Source: Lysobacterales bacterium | Lineage (GTDB): Bacteria; Pseudomonadota; Gammaproteobacteria; Xanthomonadales; Rhodanobacteraceae | Reading direction: 5' to 3' | DNA length: 57,047 nt | NCBI GenBank assembly: GCA_014338185.1 | Contig: QUBV01000012.1 | Location: 1 to 57,047, forward strand | Shown: in pieces, positions 8,157 through 16,098 of the stretch | Layout: each line of letters starts with the position of its first letter | How positions within the stretch are numbered: position 1 is the first letter of the stretch | Program-made: the position numbers and the translations under genes | Notes under the pieces: model-generated | The model's database searches: none | What the model was told of the DNA's origin: nothing | What the model saw: only the letters and a program-made list of their open reading frames with translations

Positions 8157-8200
8157 TCCACAAGTCCGAAAGCGTCCAACAACGTCCGACGGAACACCGA

Positions 8201-8226
8201 AAACCCCGCCAAATGCGGGGTTTTTT
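8201..8226 (+). terminator. Rho-independent terminator of the tRNA-Ala-Glu-Asp cluster
   Basis: AAACCCCGC at 8201-8209 pairs with GCGGGGTTT starting at 8215 around CAAAT, ending in a run of six T at 8221-8226. It lies 45 bases after tRNA-Asp and 38 bases before the end of the convergent amidohydrolase gene. Confidence 0.85.
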
Positions 8227-8264
8227 GTTGCACCGGTTGCCACGCAGCTGCTGCCGTGGCGCAG

Positions 8265-9563
8265 TCAGGGCGTGGCCGGCGCGCGATGCACCACGCCCTC
8301 CTTCATCACGAACACGACCTTGCGCAGCGCGTCGATCGAGCTGGCGGGATCGCCCTCGAAGGCGGCAAGGTCGGCGCGCAGGCCGACCGCGATGCGGCCG
8401 ATGCGGTCCTGCTGCCGCAGGATCCTAGCCGCCACGTCGGTCGCCGCATGCAATGCCTGCGCCGGGGTCATGCCCAATCGCACCATCCACTCCGGCTCAC
8501 GCCAGTTGTCCCCATGCGCGAACACGCCCACGTCGCTGCCATTGCCGATCACGAGGCCGAGCCTGAGGGCATCGCGGAACGCCCGCTGTGACTGGCGCAT
8601 GCGCGGCGTGGGTTCGCCGCCGGGCCGGTAGTGGTCGAAGTACTGACCGATCGCCGCCACCGCGGTCAGCGTGGGCAGCCAGGCCACGCCGCGCTGGCGC
8701 GCCAGGCGCAGCGTCGCCTCGCTCGCGCCATCGCCATGCTCGATGGTGTCGACGCCGGCTTCGATCGCCATGCGCACGCCGGCATCGCTGCCCGCGTGCG
8801 CGGCCACCGGACGACCGATCTGGTGCGCGGTGTCGACGATCGCCTTCATCTCCGCCGCGCTCAGGGTCGGCAGCGTCTCGCCGTTCGGGCCCACCCGGTA
8901 ATCGGCATAGAACTTGATCCAGTCGGCGCCATGCGCGGCCTGTTCGCGCACCGCCCGCATCGCATCATCGACGCCGTTGACCGCCTGCGCGCCCTGCGGC
9001 AGGTCCAGTCCGGGGCGAAAGCCGCGCGGGCCGGGGCCATAACTCGAGCCGGCCACGATCGCGCGCGTGGCGATGTACAGGCGCGGACCCGCGATGAGTC
9101 CCTCCTCGATCGCGCGCTTGACCGACACATCGGCATAACCGGCACCCTCGGTACCGAGATCGCGCAAGGTGGTGAATCCCGCCAGCAGGGTCGCGCGCGC
9201 ATGTTTCGCCGCCAACAGGCTGCGGTAGTCCTGCGCCTCCGTGAGCACCTGGTCGTTCCACGAGCGTTCGTCGTAAGGATGCAGGAACAGGTGTGCATGC
9301 AGGTCGATGAGCCCGGGCGTGAGCGTCGCACCCGGCAGTTCGATGCGACGCACTCCGGCAGGCAGCGCAAACGTGTCGGGGCGGCCGACCGCGGCAATCG
9401 CGCCATCGTGCACGAGCACGGCCAGTCCCGCCTCGGCCGTATCGGCCTGCCCGGTCCAGACCCTGTCGGGCAGCAGCAGGAAGTCGCCCCCGGCAGCCAA
9501 CGCCCGGCGTCCACCCGATCCCAGCGCCAGCAACGCCATTGCCAACCACAACCACTGCCGCAT
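8265..9563 (-). CDS. Secreted metal-dependent amidohydrolase (imidazolonepropionase/prolidase-like)
   Basis: A 432-residue member of the amidohydrolase superfamily, close to Xaa-Pro dipeptidase and imidazolonepropionase-like enzymes. A signal peptide (about 1-28, ending Ala-Leu-Ala-Ala) puts it in the periplasm or outside. Metal-site motifs occur in order: DLHAHL (His-x-His) after TPGLID, WIKFYADY with the bridging Lys, AAHAGSDAG, IEHGDG and NGSDVG with the catalytic Asp. The substrate, a dipeptide, amide or lactam, cannot be read from sequence. The ATG at 9563 is chosen because the signal peptide starts there and an AGGTG-like site precedes it; a longer upstream frame is unlikely. It is divergent from lexA, and the 179 bases between them hold both promoters. 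Confidence 0.85.
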   Translation of the reverse strand: MRQWLWLAMALLALGSGGRRALAAGGDFLLLPDRVWTGQADTAEAGLAVLVHDGAIAAVGRPDTFALPAGVRRIELPGATLTPGLIDLHAHLFLHPYDERSWNDQVLTEAQDYRSLLAAKHARATLLAGFTTLRDLGTEGAGYADVSVKRAIEEGLIAGPRLYIATRAIVAGSSYGPGPRGFRPGLDLPQGAQAVNGVDDAMRAVREQAAHGADWIKFYADYRVGPNGETLPTLSAAEMKAIVDTAHQIGRPVAAHAGSDAGVRMAIEAGVDTIEHGDGASEATLRLARQRGVAWLPTLTAVAAIGQYFDHYRPGGEPTPRMRQSQRAFRDALRLGLVIGNGSDVGVFAHGDNWREPEWMVRLGMTPAQALHAATDVAARILRQQDRIGRIAVGLRADLAAFEGDPASSIDALRKVVFVMKEGVVHRAPATP

Positions 9564-9728
9564 CGCACCTGCTCCGCTGCCGGGACGAATCCGATTCTGG
9601 GCGCCCACCGGAGCCGCCGGCAACTGCGGCCGGCTCACCTGCTGCGACAGCCATGCGGCAGGCTGCCCCCGGTCCGCACGCGGCGCTCGATGGCACCGGC
9701 CGGCACTTGCACGCCACCTCCGGAACAC

Positions 9729-9740
9729 GTACAAATGTAC
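9729..9740. promoter_or_regulatory. Probable LexA2-type operator (GTAC-N4-GTAC)
   Basis: GTACAAATGTAC ends two bases before the lexA start codon. It matches the GTAC-N4-GT(A/G)C arrangement described for LexA2-type repressors that control imuAB-dnaE2 cassettes, and differs from the E. coli CTG-N10-CAG box. Its position would let the repressor shut off its own operon. The palindrome is seen directly; binding is inferred. Confidence 0.6.
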
Positions 9741-9742
9741 AT

Positions 9743-10381
9743 ATGAACGACATCGACCTCACTCCCAACCAGCAGCGCGTGCTGGCCTGCATCGAGGCCT
9801 GGTTCGAGCAATTCGGCCACGCTCCGACGCTGAGGGAAATTGCGCATAATCTGGGGCTTGCAAGTCATACTTCAGCGCAGGATTATGTAGCGGCGCTGGT
9901 TCGCAAGGGTGTGCTGGAGCGTCTGCCACACCACCGCGGGCTGCGCCTGCCGCATCGCTCACGGGCGCTGGCGGCGACCTCGCTTCCCCTCGTCGGGCGG
10001 GTCGCCGCCGGCAGCCCCATCCTCGCTGCCGAAAACATCCAGGCGCAGCACGCCGTCGATCCCGACCTGTTCCGCCCCCGCGCCGATTACCTGCTGCGCG
10101 TGCACGGCCTGAGCATGCGCGATGCAGGCATCCTCGATGGCGACCTCATCGCGGTGCATCGCACGGCCACTGCCGAGCATGGCCGCATCGTCGTCGCGCG
10201 CATCGACGATGAAGTCACCGTCAAGCGCCTGGACACGCGCACCGGCCGCATCCGCCTGTTGCCGGCCAATCCCGACTTCGCTCCGCTCGAGGTGGACGAG
10301 CAACGCCACGGCTTCGCGATCGAAGGCCTGTATGTCGGGCTGCTGCGTATCGATCCTGCCGGCGCAACGAGGCAAGCATGA
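9743..10381 (+). CDS. lexA2: LexA repressor (second, LexA2-type)
   Basis: A 212-residue SOS repressor that represses its cassette until RecA filaments on single-stranded DNA trigger self-cleavage. The N-terminal winged helix (LTPNQQRVLACI..., PTLREIAHNLGL) is followed by a S24 domain with the Ala89-Gly90 cleavage site in VAAG, catalytic Ser124 (GLSMRDAG) and Lys161 (VTVKR). All catalytic residues are present. The ATG at 9743 is almost forced by the LexA N-terminus, but the operator lies at 9729-9740 and no purine-rich ribosome site fits, so a leaderless transcript is likely. Its stop overlaps the imuA start by four bases (ATGA), tying it to the mutagenesis operon; a separate housekeeping LexA probably exists elsewhere. 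Confidence 0.9.
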   Translation: MNDIDLTPNQQRVLACIEAWFEQFGHAPTLREIAHNLGLASHTSAQDYVAALVRKGVLERLPHHRGLRLPHRSRALAATSLPLVGRVAAGSPILAAENIQAQHAVDPDLFRPRADYLLRVHGLSMRDAGILDGDLIAVHRTATAEHGRIVVARIDDEVTVKRLDTRTGRIRLLPANPDFAPLEVDEQRHGFAIEGLYVGLLRIDPAGATRQA

Positions 10382-11112
10382 TGTTCACTCCCGCGGCCGA
10401 CCTGTTCGCACCCGAACCCACCTCGACGGCGTGGCCCGCGCCTGCGGCGGCGATGCCGGCTCCGCCGGCCGCATCCGTGGTGGCAGCGCCATCACGCGAC
10501 AGCGCTGCGCTCGAAACCGTGCTGCGCCATCCAGGCGTCTGGCGGCGCAAGTCTCCTGCCGTGGCGGCGGTCGATGTACTGCCCAGCGGCCATGCCGCGC
10601 TCGATGCACTGCTGCCCGGCGGCGGCTGGCCGCGCGGCGCGCTGTGCGAACTGCTCAGCGAACATGATGGCCTGGGTGAATGCTCCCTGCTGCTGCCGAC
10701 ACTGGCTGCGCTCACCCGGGCGCGGCGACGGGTCGTGCTGGTGGCGCCGCCCTACATTCCTTATGCACCGGCACTCGCCGCGGCCGGCGTCGACCTGCAA
10801 CATGTGGTGCAGATCGATGCCGCCCACGCCGACACCCACTGGACTGCCGAGCAATGCCTGCGCTCGGGGTGCTGCGGCGCCGTGCTCCACTGGCTGGCGC
10901 ACGGCGACTACCGCGAACTGCGCCGCCTGCAACTGGCGGCGGAAAGCAGCGGCACGCCCGGTTTCGTGTTCCGGCCACTGGCTGCCGCCAGCCAGGCCAG
11001 TCCCAGTGCACTGCGCCTGCGCATCACATCCGCGGCGGATGGCACGCGCTTCGAACTCATCAAATGCCGCGGCCGCGTGGGCGGCACCACGCAACTGCGC
11101 CTGCGCGCATGA
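10378..11112 (+). CDS. imuA: ImuA, translesion synthesis accessory protein
   Basis: A 244-residue RecA/SulA-related protein of the ImuA family, which works with ImuB and DnaE2 in damage-induced mutagenesis. After a Pro/Ala-rich N-terminus (about 1-50) comes the core: LPSGHAALDALLPGGGWPRG, where RecA has its lead into the P-loop, then RRVVLVAPPYIPYAP and GCCGAVLHW. No intact Walker A is seen in place of the RecA P-loop (SEHDGLGECS instead), as in this family, so ATP hydrolysis is doubtful. It is translationally coupled to lexA and ends 15 bases before imuB. Confidence 0.88.
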   Translation: MMFTPAADLFAPEPTSTAWPAPAAAMPAPPAASVVAAPSRDSAALETVLRHPGVWRRKSPAVAAVDVLPSGHAALDALLPGGGWPRGALCELLSEHDGLGECSLLLPTLAALTRARRRVVLVAPPYIPYAPALAAAGVDLQHVVQIDAAHADTHWTAEQCLRSGCCGAVLHWLAHGDYRELRRLQLAAESSGTPGFVFRPLAAASQASPSALRLRITSAADGTRFELIKCRGRVGGTTQLRLRA

Positions 11113-11127
11113 CACGGCACCGCGGTC

Positions 11128-12558
11128 ATGCTCTGGGCCTGCCTGCGCTTCCCGCAGCTTGCGTTCGATGCACTGCGTGCCGTGTCGGCCACAGCATCGG
11201 CTGCGCTGGCGGTCAGCGATGGTCCGGCGCAGCAGCGCCGCATCGTGTTTGCCAACAGCGCCGCGCGCAGCGCCGGCGTGCATGCGGGGCAGAATCCGGC
11301 CACCGCGCATGCGCTGTGTCCGCAACTGCAACTGCTGGCACGCGACGTGGCGGCCGAACAGCAGGCCCTGCAGGCCTTCGCCACGCTGGCCTCGCGCTAC
11401 AGCTCGCTCATCCATCTGCGTGAACCCACCGCGATCCTGCTCGAGGTCGGCGCCAGCCTGAACCTGTTCTGTGGCTGGCCCGCATTGCAGCGGCGCCTGC
11501 GCGAGGAGGTCGCGCGCAGTGGTTTCGCCTGCCGCATCGCGGCCGCGCCCACGGCCAGCGCGGCCCAGGTGCTGGCCGATGCCGATGATGGCATCGCGCT
11601 CACCACGCTCGCGGTACTGCAGGGCGCGCTCGCGCAATTGCCGCTCGCGCAGGGCGGGCTCGAGCCCGGCACGGTCGCCGCATTGCATGGCATGGGCCTG
11701 CGCACGCTCGGCCAGCTGTTCCGGCTGCCGCGTGCGGAACTGGCGCGTCGCATCGGCGCGCCGGCACTGGCGCACCTGGATCGCCTGCGCGGCCGGATTG
11801 CCGAAGCCTGGCCACGCTGGCAGCCGCCCGCGCGCTTCGTCCGCCGGCTCGAGTTCGAGGCGGCCGTGCATGCGACCACGATGCTCGCGTTTCCGTTGCA
11901 GCGCCTGCTGCGCGAACTGGAACTGTTCCTGATCGCACGCGATGGCGGCGTGCAGCGCTTCACGCTCGTGCTCGGCCACGAGCGCGGCGCCAGCACCCGC
12001 ATTCCGGTCGGCCTGCTCGCGCCACAGCGCGATGCGGCGCGTCTGCTCGAACTTGCGCGCGTGCGGCTCGAACGCAGCGCACTGCCGGCGCCGGCATGGT
12101 CGCTCACGCTGCAGGTCGATGAACTGCCGCCACTGGTGCCGCCCCACCGCGAACTGTTCGATGCGCGCGAGCAGGGCCGGCTCGACTGGCAGGCACTGGC
12201 CGAGCGCCTGCGCGCCCGCCTTGGCGAGGACGCACTGCATGGTCTGGCCTGTGTCGCCGACCATCGCCCCGCGCGCGCCTGGCGGCACACCCCGCCCGAT
12301 ACGGCCGCGCCAGCCGCGCGCGGCGAGTCCCACCCGGCCCCGATGCGTCCGTTCTGGCTGTTGCAGCGCCCGCTGGCGCTGCACCACGCGCCACCGCGCA
12401 TCCTCACCGGCCCCGAGCGCATCGAGAGCGGTTGGTGGGACGGCCACGACCAGCGGCGCGACTACTACGTGGTGGAACTGCGCAGCGGACAGCGCGCCTG
12501 GGCCTTCGTCGAGGCCGGCAGCCACACCCACTGGACCCTGCATGGTTGGTTCGCATGA
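11128..12558 (+). CDS. imuB: ImuB, Y-family polymerase-like protein
   Basis: A 476-residue relative of DinB-type polymerases that acts as a scaffold joining DnaE2 and ImuA to the beta clamp. It starts MLWACLRFPQLAFD, where an active Y-family enzyme would have its first catalytic Asp in a Phe-x-Asp setting; that acidic residue is absent, as known for ImuB. The helix-hairpin-helix region (LHGMGLRTLGQLFRLPRAELARRIG) and the little-finger part (LEFEAAVHATTMLAFPLQRLL) are clear. The C-terminal tail has the usual family signatures GWWDGHDQRRDYYV and HTHWTLHGWFA. It overlaps dnaE2 by four bases. Confidence 0.92.
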   Translation: MLWACLRFPQLAFDALRAVSATASAALAVSDGPAQQRRIVFANSAARSAGVHAGQNPATAHALCPQLQLLARDVAAEQQALQAFATLASRYSSLIHLREPTAILLEVGASLNLFCGWPALQRRLREEVARSGFACRIAAAPTASAAQVLADADDGIALTTLAVLQGALAQLPLAQGGLEPGTVAALHGMGLRTLGQLFRLPRAELARRIGAPALAHLDRLRGRIAEAWPRWQPPARFVRRLEFEAAVHATTMLAFPLQRLLRELELFLIARDGGVQRFTLVLGHERGASTRIPVGLLAPQRDAARLLELARVRLERSALPAPAWSLTLQVDELPPLVPPHRELFDAREQGRLDWQALAERLRARLGEDALHGLACVADHRPARAWRHTPPDTAAPAARGESHPAPMRPFWLLQRPLALHHAPPRILTGPERIESGWWDGHDQRRDYYVVELRSGQRAWAFVEAGSHTHWTLHGWFA

Positions 12559-15500
12559 AGCCTGCGCCACCGCCACAACCTGCGACGGCAACGGATGGGG
12601 TTGCCTACGCCGAACTGCATTGCCTTTCAAACTTCTCGTTCCAGCGCGGCGCCTCCAGCGCCGAGGAACTGTTCGCACGCGCCGATGCACTCGGGTACAC
12701 GGCACTGGCGATCACCGACGAGTGCTCGCTGGCCGGCATCGTGCGGGCCCGGGTCGCCGCCCGCGGGCGCCGCAGCCGCCTCATCGTCGGCTGTGAAATC
12801 ACGCTCGACGATGGCCTCAAGCTGGTGCTGCTCGCACGCGACCAGGCTGGCTATTCCGACATGTGCCGGCTCATCACCACGGGCCGCCGCTGCAGCGACA
12901 AGGGAAGCTACCGGCTCACCCGCGCCGATGTGGCCACGCTGGGCGGCGGCGTGCTCGCGCTGTGGGTTCCGGCCCTCGCCAGCACCCGGCTCGATGCGCA
13001 AGCCCGCTGGTTCCGCCAGCAGTTCGGCACGCGCGGCTGGCTTGCGGTGGAACTGCACCGCAACGGCGATGATGCGGCGCGACTGGCCGCGCTGCAGGCA
13101 TTGGGGACGCGCCATGACCTGCCACTCGTCGCCAGCGGCGATGTGCACATGCACGTGCGGCGACGGCGCGCCCTGCATGACGTGATGAGCGCGATCCGCG
13201 CCCGCACCACGCTGGCCGAGGCCGGTCATGCGCTGCAGGCCAACGGCGAACGCCACCTGCGCCGACGCGACGACCTGGCGATGCTGTATCCGGCTCCGCT
13301 GCTGGCCGAAACGCTGCGCATCGCCGCGCTGTGCCGGTTCGATCTGGGCAGCCTCGACTACCGCTATCCGCTCGAACTGGTGCCACCCGGCCTCAGCGCG
13401 ATCGCACACCTGCGCGCACTGACCTGGCGCGGCGCCGCGCTGCTGTGGCCGGCCGGCGTGCCGCCTGCGGTGCGCACGCAACTGGAGCGCGAACTCGCCC
13501 TCATCGAGGAACTGCGCTACGAACATTTCTTTCTCACCGTCGAGGACATCGTGCGCTGGGCCCGCTCGCGCACGCCGCCGATCCTGTGCCAGGGCCGCGG
13601 CTCATCGGCCAACTCGGCCGTGTGCTACTGCCTGGGCATCACCGCGGTCACGCCCGAAAACGGCAACCTGCTGTTCGAGCGCTTCCTGTCCCGGGATCGC
13701 GACGAACCACCCGATATCGATGTCGATTTCGAGCACGAGCGGCGCGAGGAAGTGATCCAGTACGTGTACGCCAGGTACGGCCGCGAACGCGCCGCGCTGG
13801 CCGCCAGCGTGATCCGCTACCGCAGCAAGAGTGCGCTGCGCGACGTCGCCCGTGCGCTCGGCATCGGCGATGACGAACTGGCCGGGCTGGCCCGCGCCCA
13901 TGCGCGCATGCGCAGCGGCATCGCGTTCGAGTCGGCAATGCGCGAGCACGGCTTCGATCCGGCCAGTCGCGTGCTGCAACGCCTGTTCGCGTTGGCCGCC
14001 GAACTGCGCGGCTTCCCGCGCCACCTGTCGCAGCATGTGGGCGGGTTCGTGATCTCGCAGGCGCCGCTGCACGAGCTGGTGCCGGTCGAGAACGCGGCGA
14101 TGCCCGGGCGCACGATCATCCAGTGGGACAAGGACGACCTGGAGGAAATGCGCCTGCTCAAGGTCGACGTGCTGGCCCTGGGCATGCTCACCGCCCTGCG
14201 CAAGTGTCTGGACCTGTTGCACGCCCATGGCCTGTGGCGCCAGCCGCGCCTGGGCCCGCGGCCAAGCCTGCACGACATCCCCGCGCCCGACGCACCTGCC
14301 AGCGCCGCGGTCTTCGACATGATCTGCAAGGCCGATACCGTGGGTGTGTTCCAGATCGAATCGCGCGCGCAGATGTCGATGCTGCCGCGCCTGCGGCCGC
14401 GCAACTTCCACGATCTCGTGGTGCAGATCGCGATCGTGCGGCCGGGACCGATCCAGGGCGACATGGTCCATCCCTACCTGCGCCGGCGCCAGGGCAAGGA
14501 GGCGGTGGACTACCCGCTCTCGGCACAGGAGCGCGCCGCAGGCCAAGGCGCTTCGGCGGTGCGCGAGGTGCTGGCCCGCACCCTGGGCGTGCCGCTGTTC
14601 CAGGAACAGGTGATGAAGCTGATCCAGGTGGTCGCCGGCTTCACGCTGGGCGAGGCCGACCAGTTGCGCCGGGCGATGGCGGCATGGAAGCGCGACGGCA
14701 ACCTGGAGCCATTCCATGATCGCATCCGCGCCGGCATGCTCGCGCGCGGCTACGACGCCGCCTATTGCGAGCGCCTGTTCGCGCAGATCAAGGGCTTTGG
14801 CCAGTACGGCTTTCCCGAATCGCACTCGGCCAGCTTCGCCAACCTCGCCTGGGCCTCGGCCTGGCTCAAGTGCTTCCATCCGGCCGCCTTCACCTGCGCG
14901 CTGCTCAATGCCCAGCCCATGGGTTTCTACCAGCCGGCCCAACTCATACAGGATGCCCGCCGCCACGGCGTGACGGTGTTGCCGGTCGACGTGCTGCACA
15001 GTGACGCCGAAGCCACGCTGCAACGCCTGCCCGCCCCGGCCGGGACGGATACACCGCCACTGGCGCTGCGGCTGGGCCTGTGCCAGATCCGTGGCGTCGG
15101 CGCCGAACTGGCCACGCGCATCGTGGCCGCGCGCCGGCACCGGGTGTTCCGTGACGTGGCCGACCTCGTCAGCCGCGCGCGGCTGGATGCACGCGAGCGC
15201 GCCTGGCTGGCCGATGCCGATGCACTGCGCACGCTCAGCGGCCATCGGCATCGCGCACGCTGGGACAGCGCCGGAATCGAGGCGGCGACACCGCTGCTGG
15301 CGGCCGCAGCCGCGCGGCAGGATGCCGTCGTCCTGCCAGCACCCGCGCTGCACGAGGAAGTGCTCGGCGACTACGCCACGCAAGGCCTGTCGCTCAAGGC
15401 GCACCCGCTGAGCCTGCTGCGGCGGGAGTTGCAGCGGCGGCGCGTGGTGACGGCGAGCCAGGTCATGCATTGGCTGCAGCCCGATCGGCCACTGCGCTGC

Positions 15501-15770
15501 GCGGGCCTGGTCACGATGCGGCAACGTCCTGCCACCGCCAACGGCGTGACTTTCGTCACGCTCGAGGATGAAACCGGCCTCATCAACGTGGTGGTATGGC
15601 AGGCACTGGCGCTGCGCCAGTCGCGCGTGCTGGTCGAGGCCACGATCATGGCCGTCGATGGCCTGCTGCAGGTCGGCGAGGAAGGCGTGCGCCATCTCAT
15701 TGCACGACGCCTGCACGACTATGGCGCGCTGCTGCCACGCCTCGCGCATGCCTCGCGCGACTTCCATTGA
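12555..15770 (+). CDS. dnaE2: DnaE2, error-prone DNA polymerase III alpha subunit
   Basis: A 1071-residue C-family polymerase responsible for damage-induced mutagenesis. The N-terminal PHP domain begins YAELHCLSNFSFQRG, the usual DnaE2 form, with THE-like ITDECSLAGIVRA after it. The catalytic triad is in PPDIDVDFEHERRE (Asp at about 387, 389 and 391). Later motifs include QHVGGFVIS, KVDVLALGML, GKEAVDYPL and FGQYGFPESHSASFANLAW, and a C-terminal OB fold (AGLVTMRQRP, GVTFVTLEDETG). Its length is near the family norm. The ATG overlaps the imuB stop. As last gene of lexA-imuA-imuB-dnaE2 it should be expressed only under SOS control through the upstream operator. Confidence 0.95.
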   Translation: MKPAPPPQPATATDGVAYAELHCLSNFSFQRGASSAEELFARADALGYTALAITDECSLAGIVRARVAARGRRSRLIVGCEITLDDGLKLVLLARDQAGYSDMCRLITTGRRCSDKGSYRLTRADVATLGGGVLALWVPALASTRLDAQARWFRQQFGTRGWLAVELHRNGDDAARLAALQALGTRHDLPLVASGDVHMHVRRRRALHDVMSAIRARTTLAEAGHALQANGERHLRRRDDLAMLYPAPLLAETLRIAALCRFDLGSLDYRYPLELVPPGLSAIAHLRALTWRGAALLWPAGVPPAVRTQLERELALIEELRYEHFFLTVEDIVRWARSRTPPILCQGRGSSANSAVCYCLGITAVTPENGNLLFERFLSRDRDEPPDIDVDFEHERREEVIQYVYARYGRERAALAASVIRYRSKSALRDVARALGIGDDELAGLARAHARMRSGIAFESAMREHGFDPASRVLQRLFALAAELRGFPRHLSQHVGGFVISQAPLHELVPVENAAMPGRTIIQWDKDDLEEMRLLKVDVLALGMLTALRKCLDLLHAHGLWRQPRLGPRPSLHDIPAPDAPASAAVFDMICKADTVGVFQIESRAQMSMLPRLRPRNFHDLVVQIAIVRPGPIQGDMVHPYLRRRQGKEAVDYPLSAQERAAGQGASAVREVLARTLGVPLFQEQVMKLIQVVAGFTLGEADQLRRAMAAWKRDGNLEPFHDRIRAGMLARGYDAAYCERLFAQIKGFGQYGFPESHSASFANLAWASAWLKCFHPAAFTCALLNAQPMGFYQPAQLIQDARRHGVTVLPVDVLHSDAEATLQRLPAPAGTDTPPLALRLGLCQIRGVGAELATRIVAARRHRVFRDVADLVSRARLDARERAWLADADALRTLSGHRHRARWDSAGIEAATPLLAAAAARQDAVVLPAPALHEEVLGDYATQGLSLKAHPLSLLRRELQRRRVVTASQVMHWLQPDRPLRCAGLVTMRQRPATANGVTFVTLEDETGLINVVVWQALALRQSRVLVEATIMAVDGLLQVGEEGVRHLIARRLHDYGALLPRLAHASRDFH

Positions 15771-16098
15771 GCCCCGCCCACGCCGCCCCGGTGCGGTTCC
15801 CGCTCCATTCCACGCGGGTCGCGATGGCCCGAAATCCGGTTCGCCGGGAAGCCTGGATCTCACCAAAAACACTTCCATGTCAATGCGTTATGCGCCATGT
15901 CACCAATTGTCGACGAATCGTAAAGAGAGCTGTTATATTCGCGTTTACCGAATGTTGGTTTTTTGTTCTGGGCGCCCGGAGCGGGGACGGTCTTGGCGCG
16001 CGCCTCCAACATCGCGACCCGGCATCGTGTGGGTGACTGGATGCCGTGGTGTGGAACACGCCCATTCCAACCCTTTTCTCACCACCTTCGGAGTTGTC
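15771..16098 (+). promoter_or_regulatory. AT-rich leader and probable promoter of the second TonB-dependent receptor
   Basis: These 328 bases between dnaE2 and the receptor hold no gene. The stretch 15870-15970 is much richer in A/T than its surroundings and contains TATATT at 15934-15939, a good -10 match; no well-spaced -35 is clear (TTGTCG at 15907 is 21 bases away). A transcript from here would have an untranslated leader of about 150 bases ending in GGAG before the ATG. Promoter placement is inferred from composition. Confidence 0.4.

Noticed and set aside
8631-9746. Plus-strand frame of 371 codons opposite the amidohydrolase
   Set aside because: A shadow of the amidohydrolase; it has no domain and overlaps the lexA operator region.
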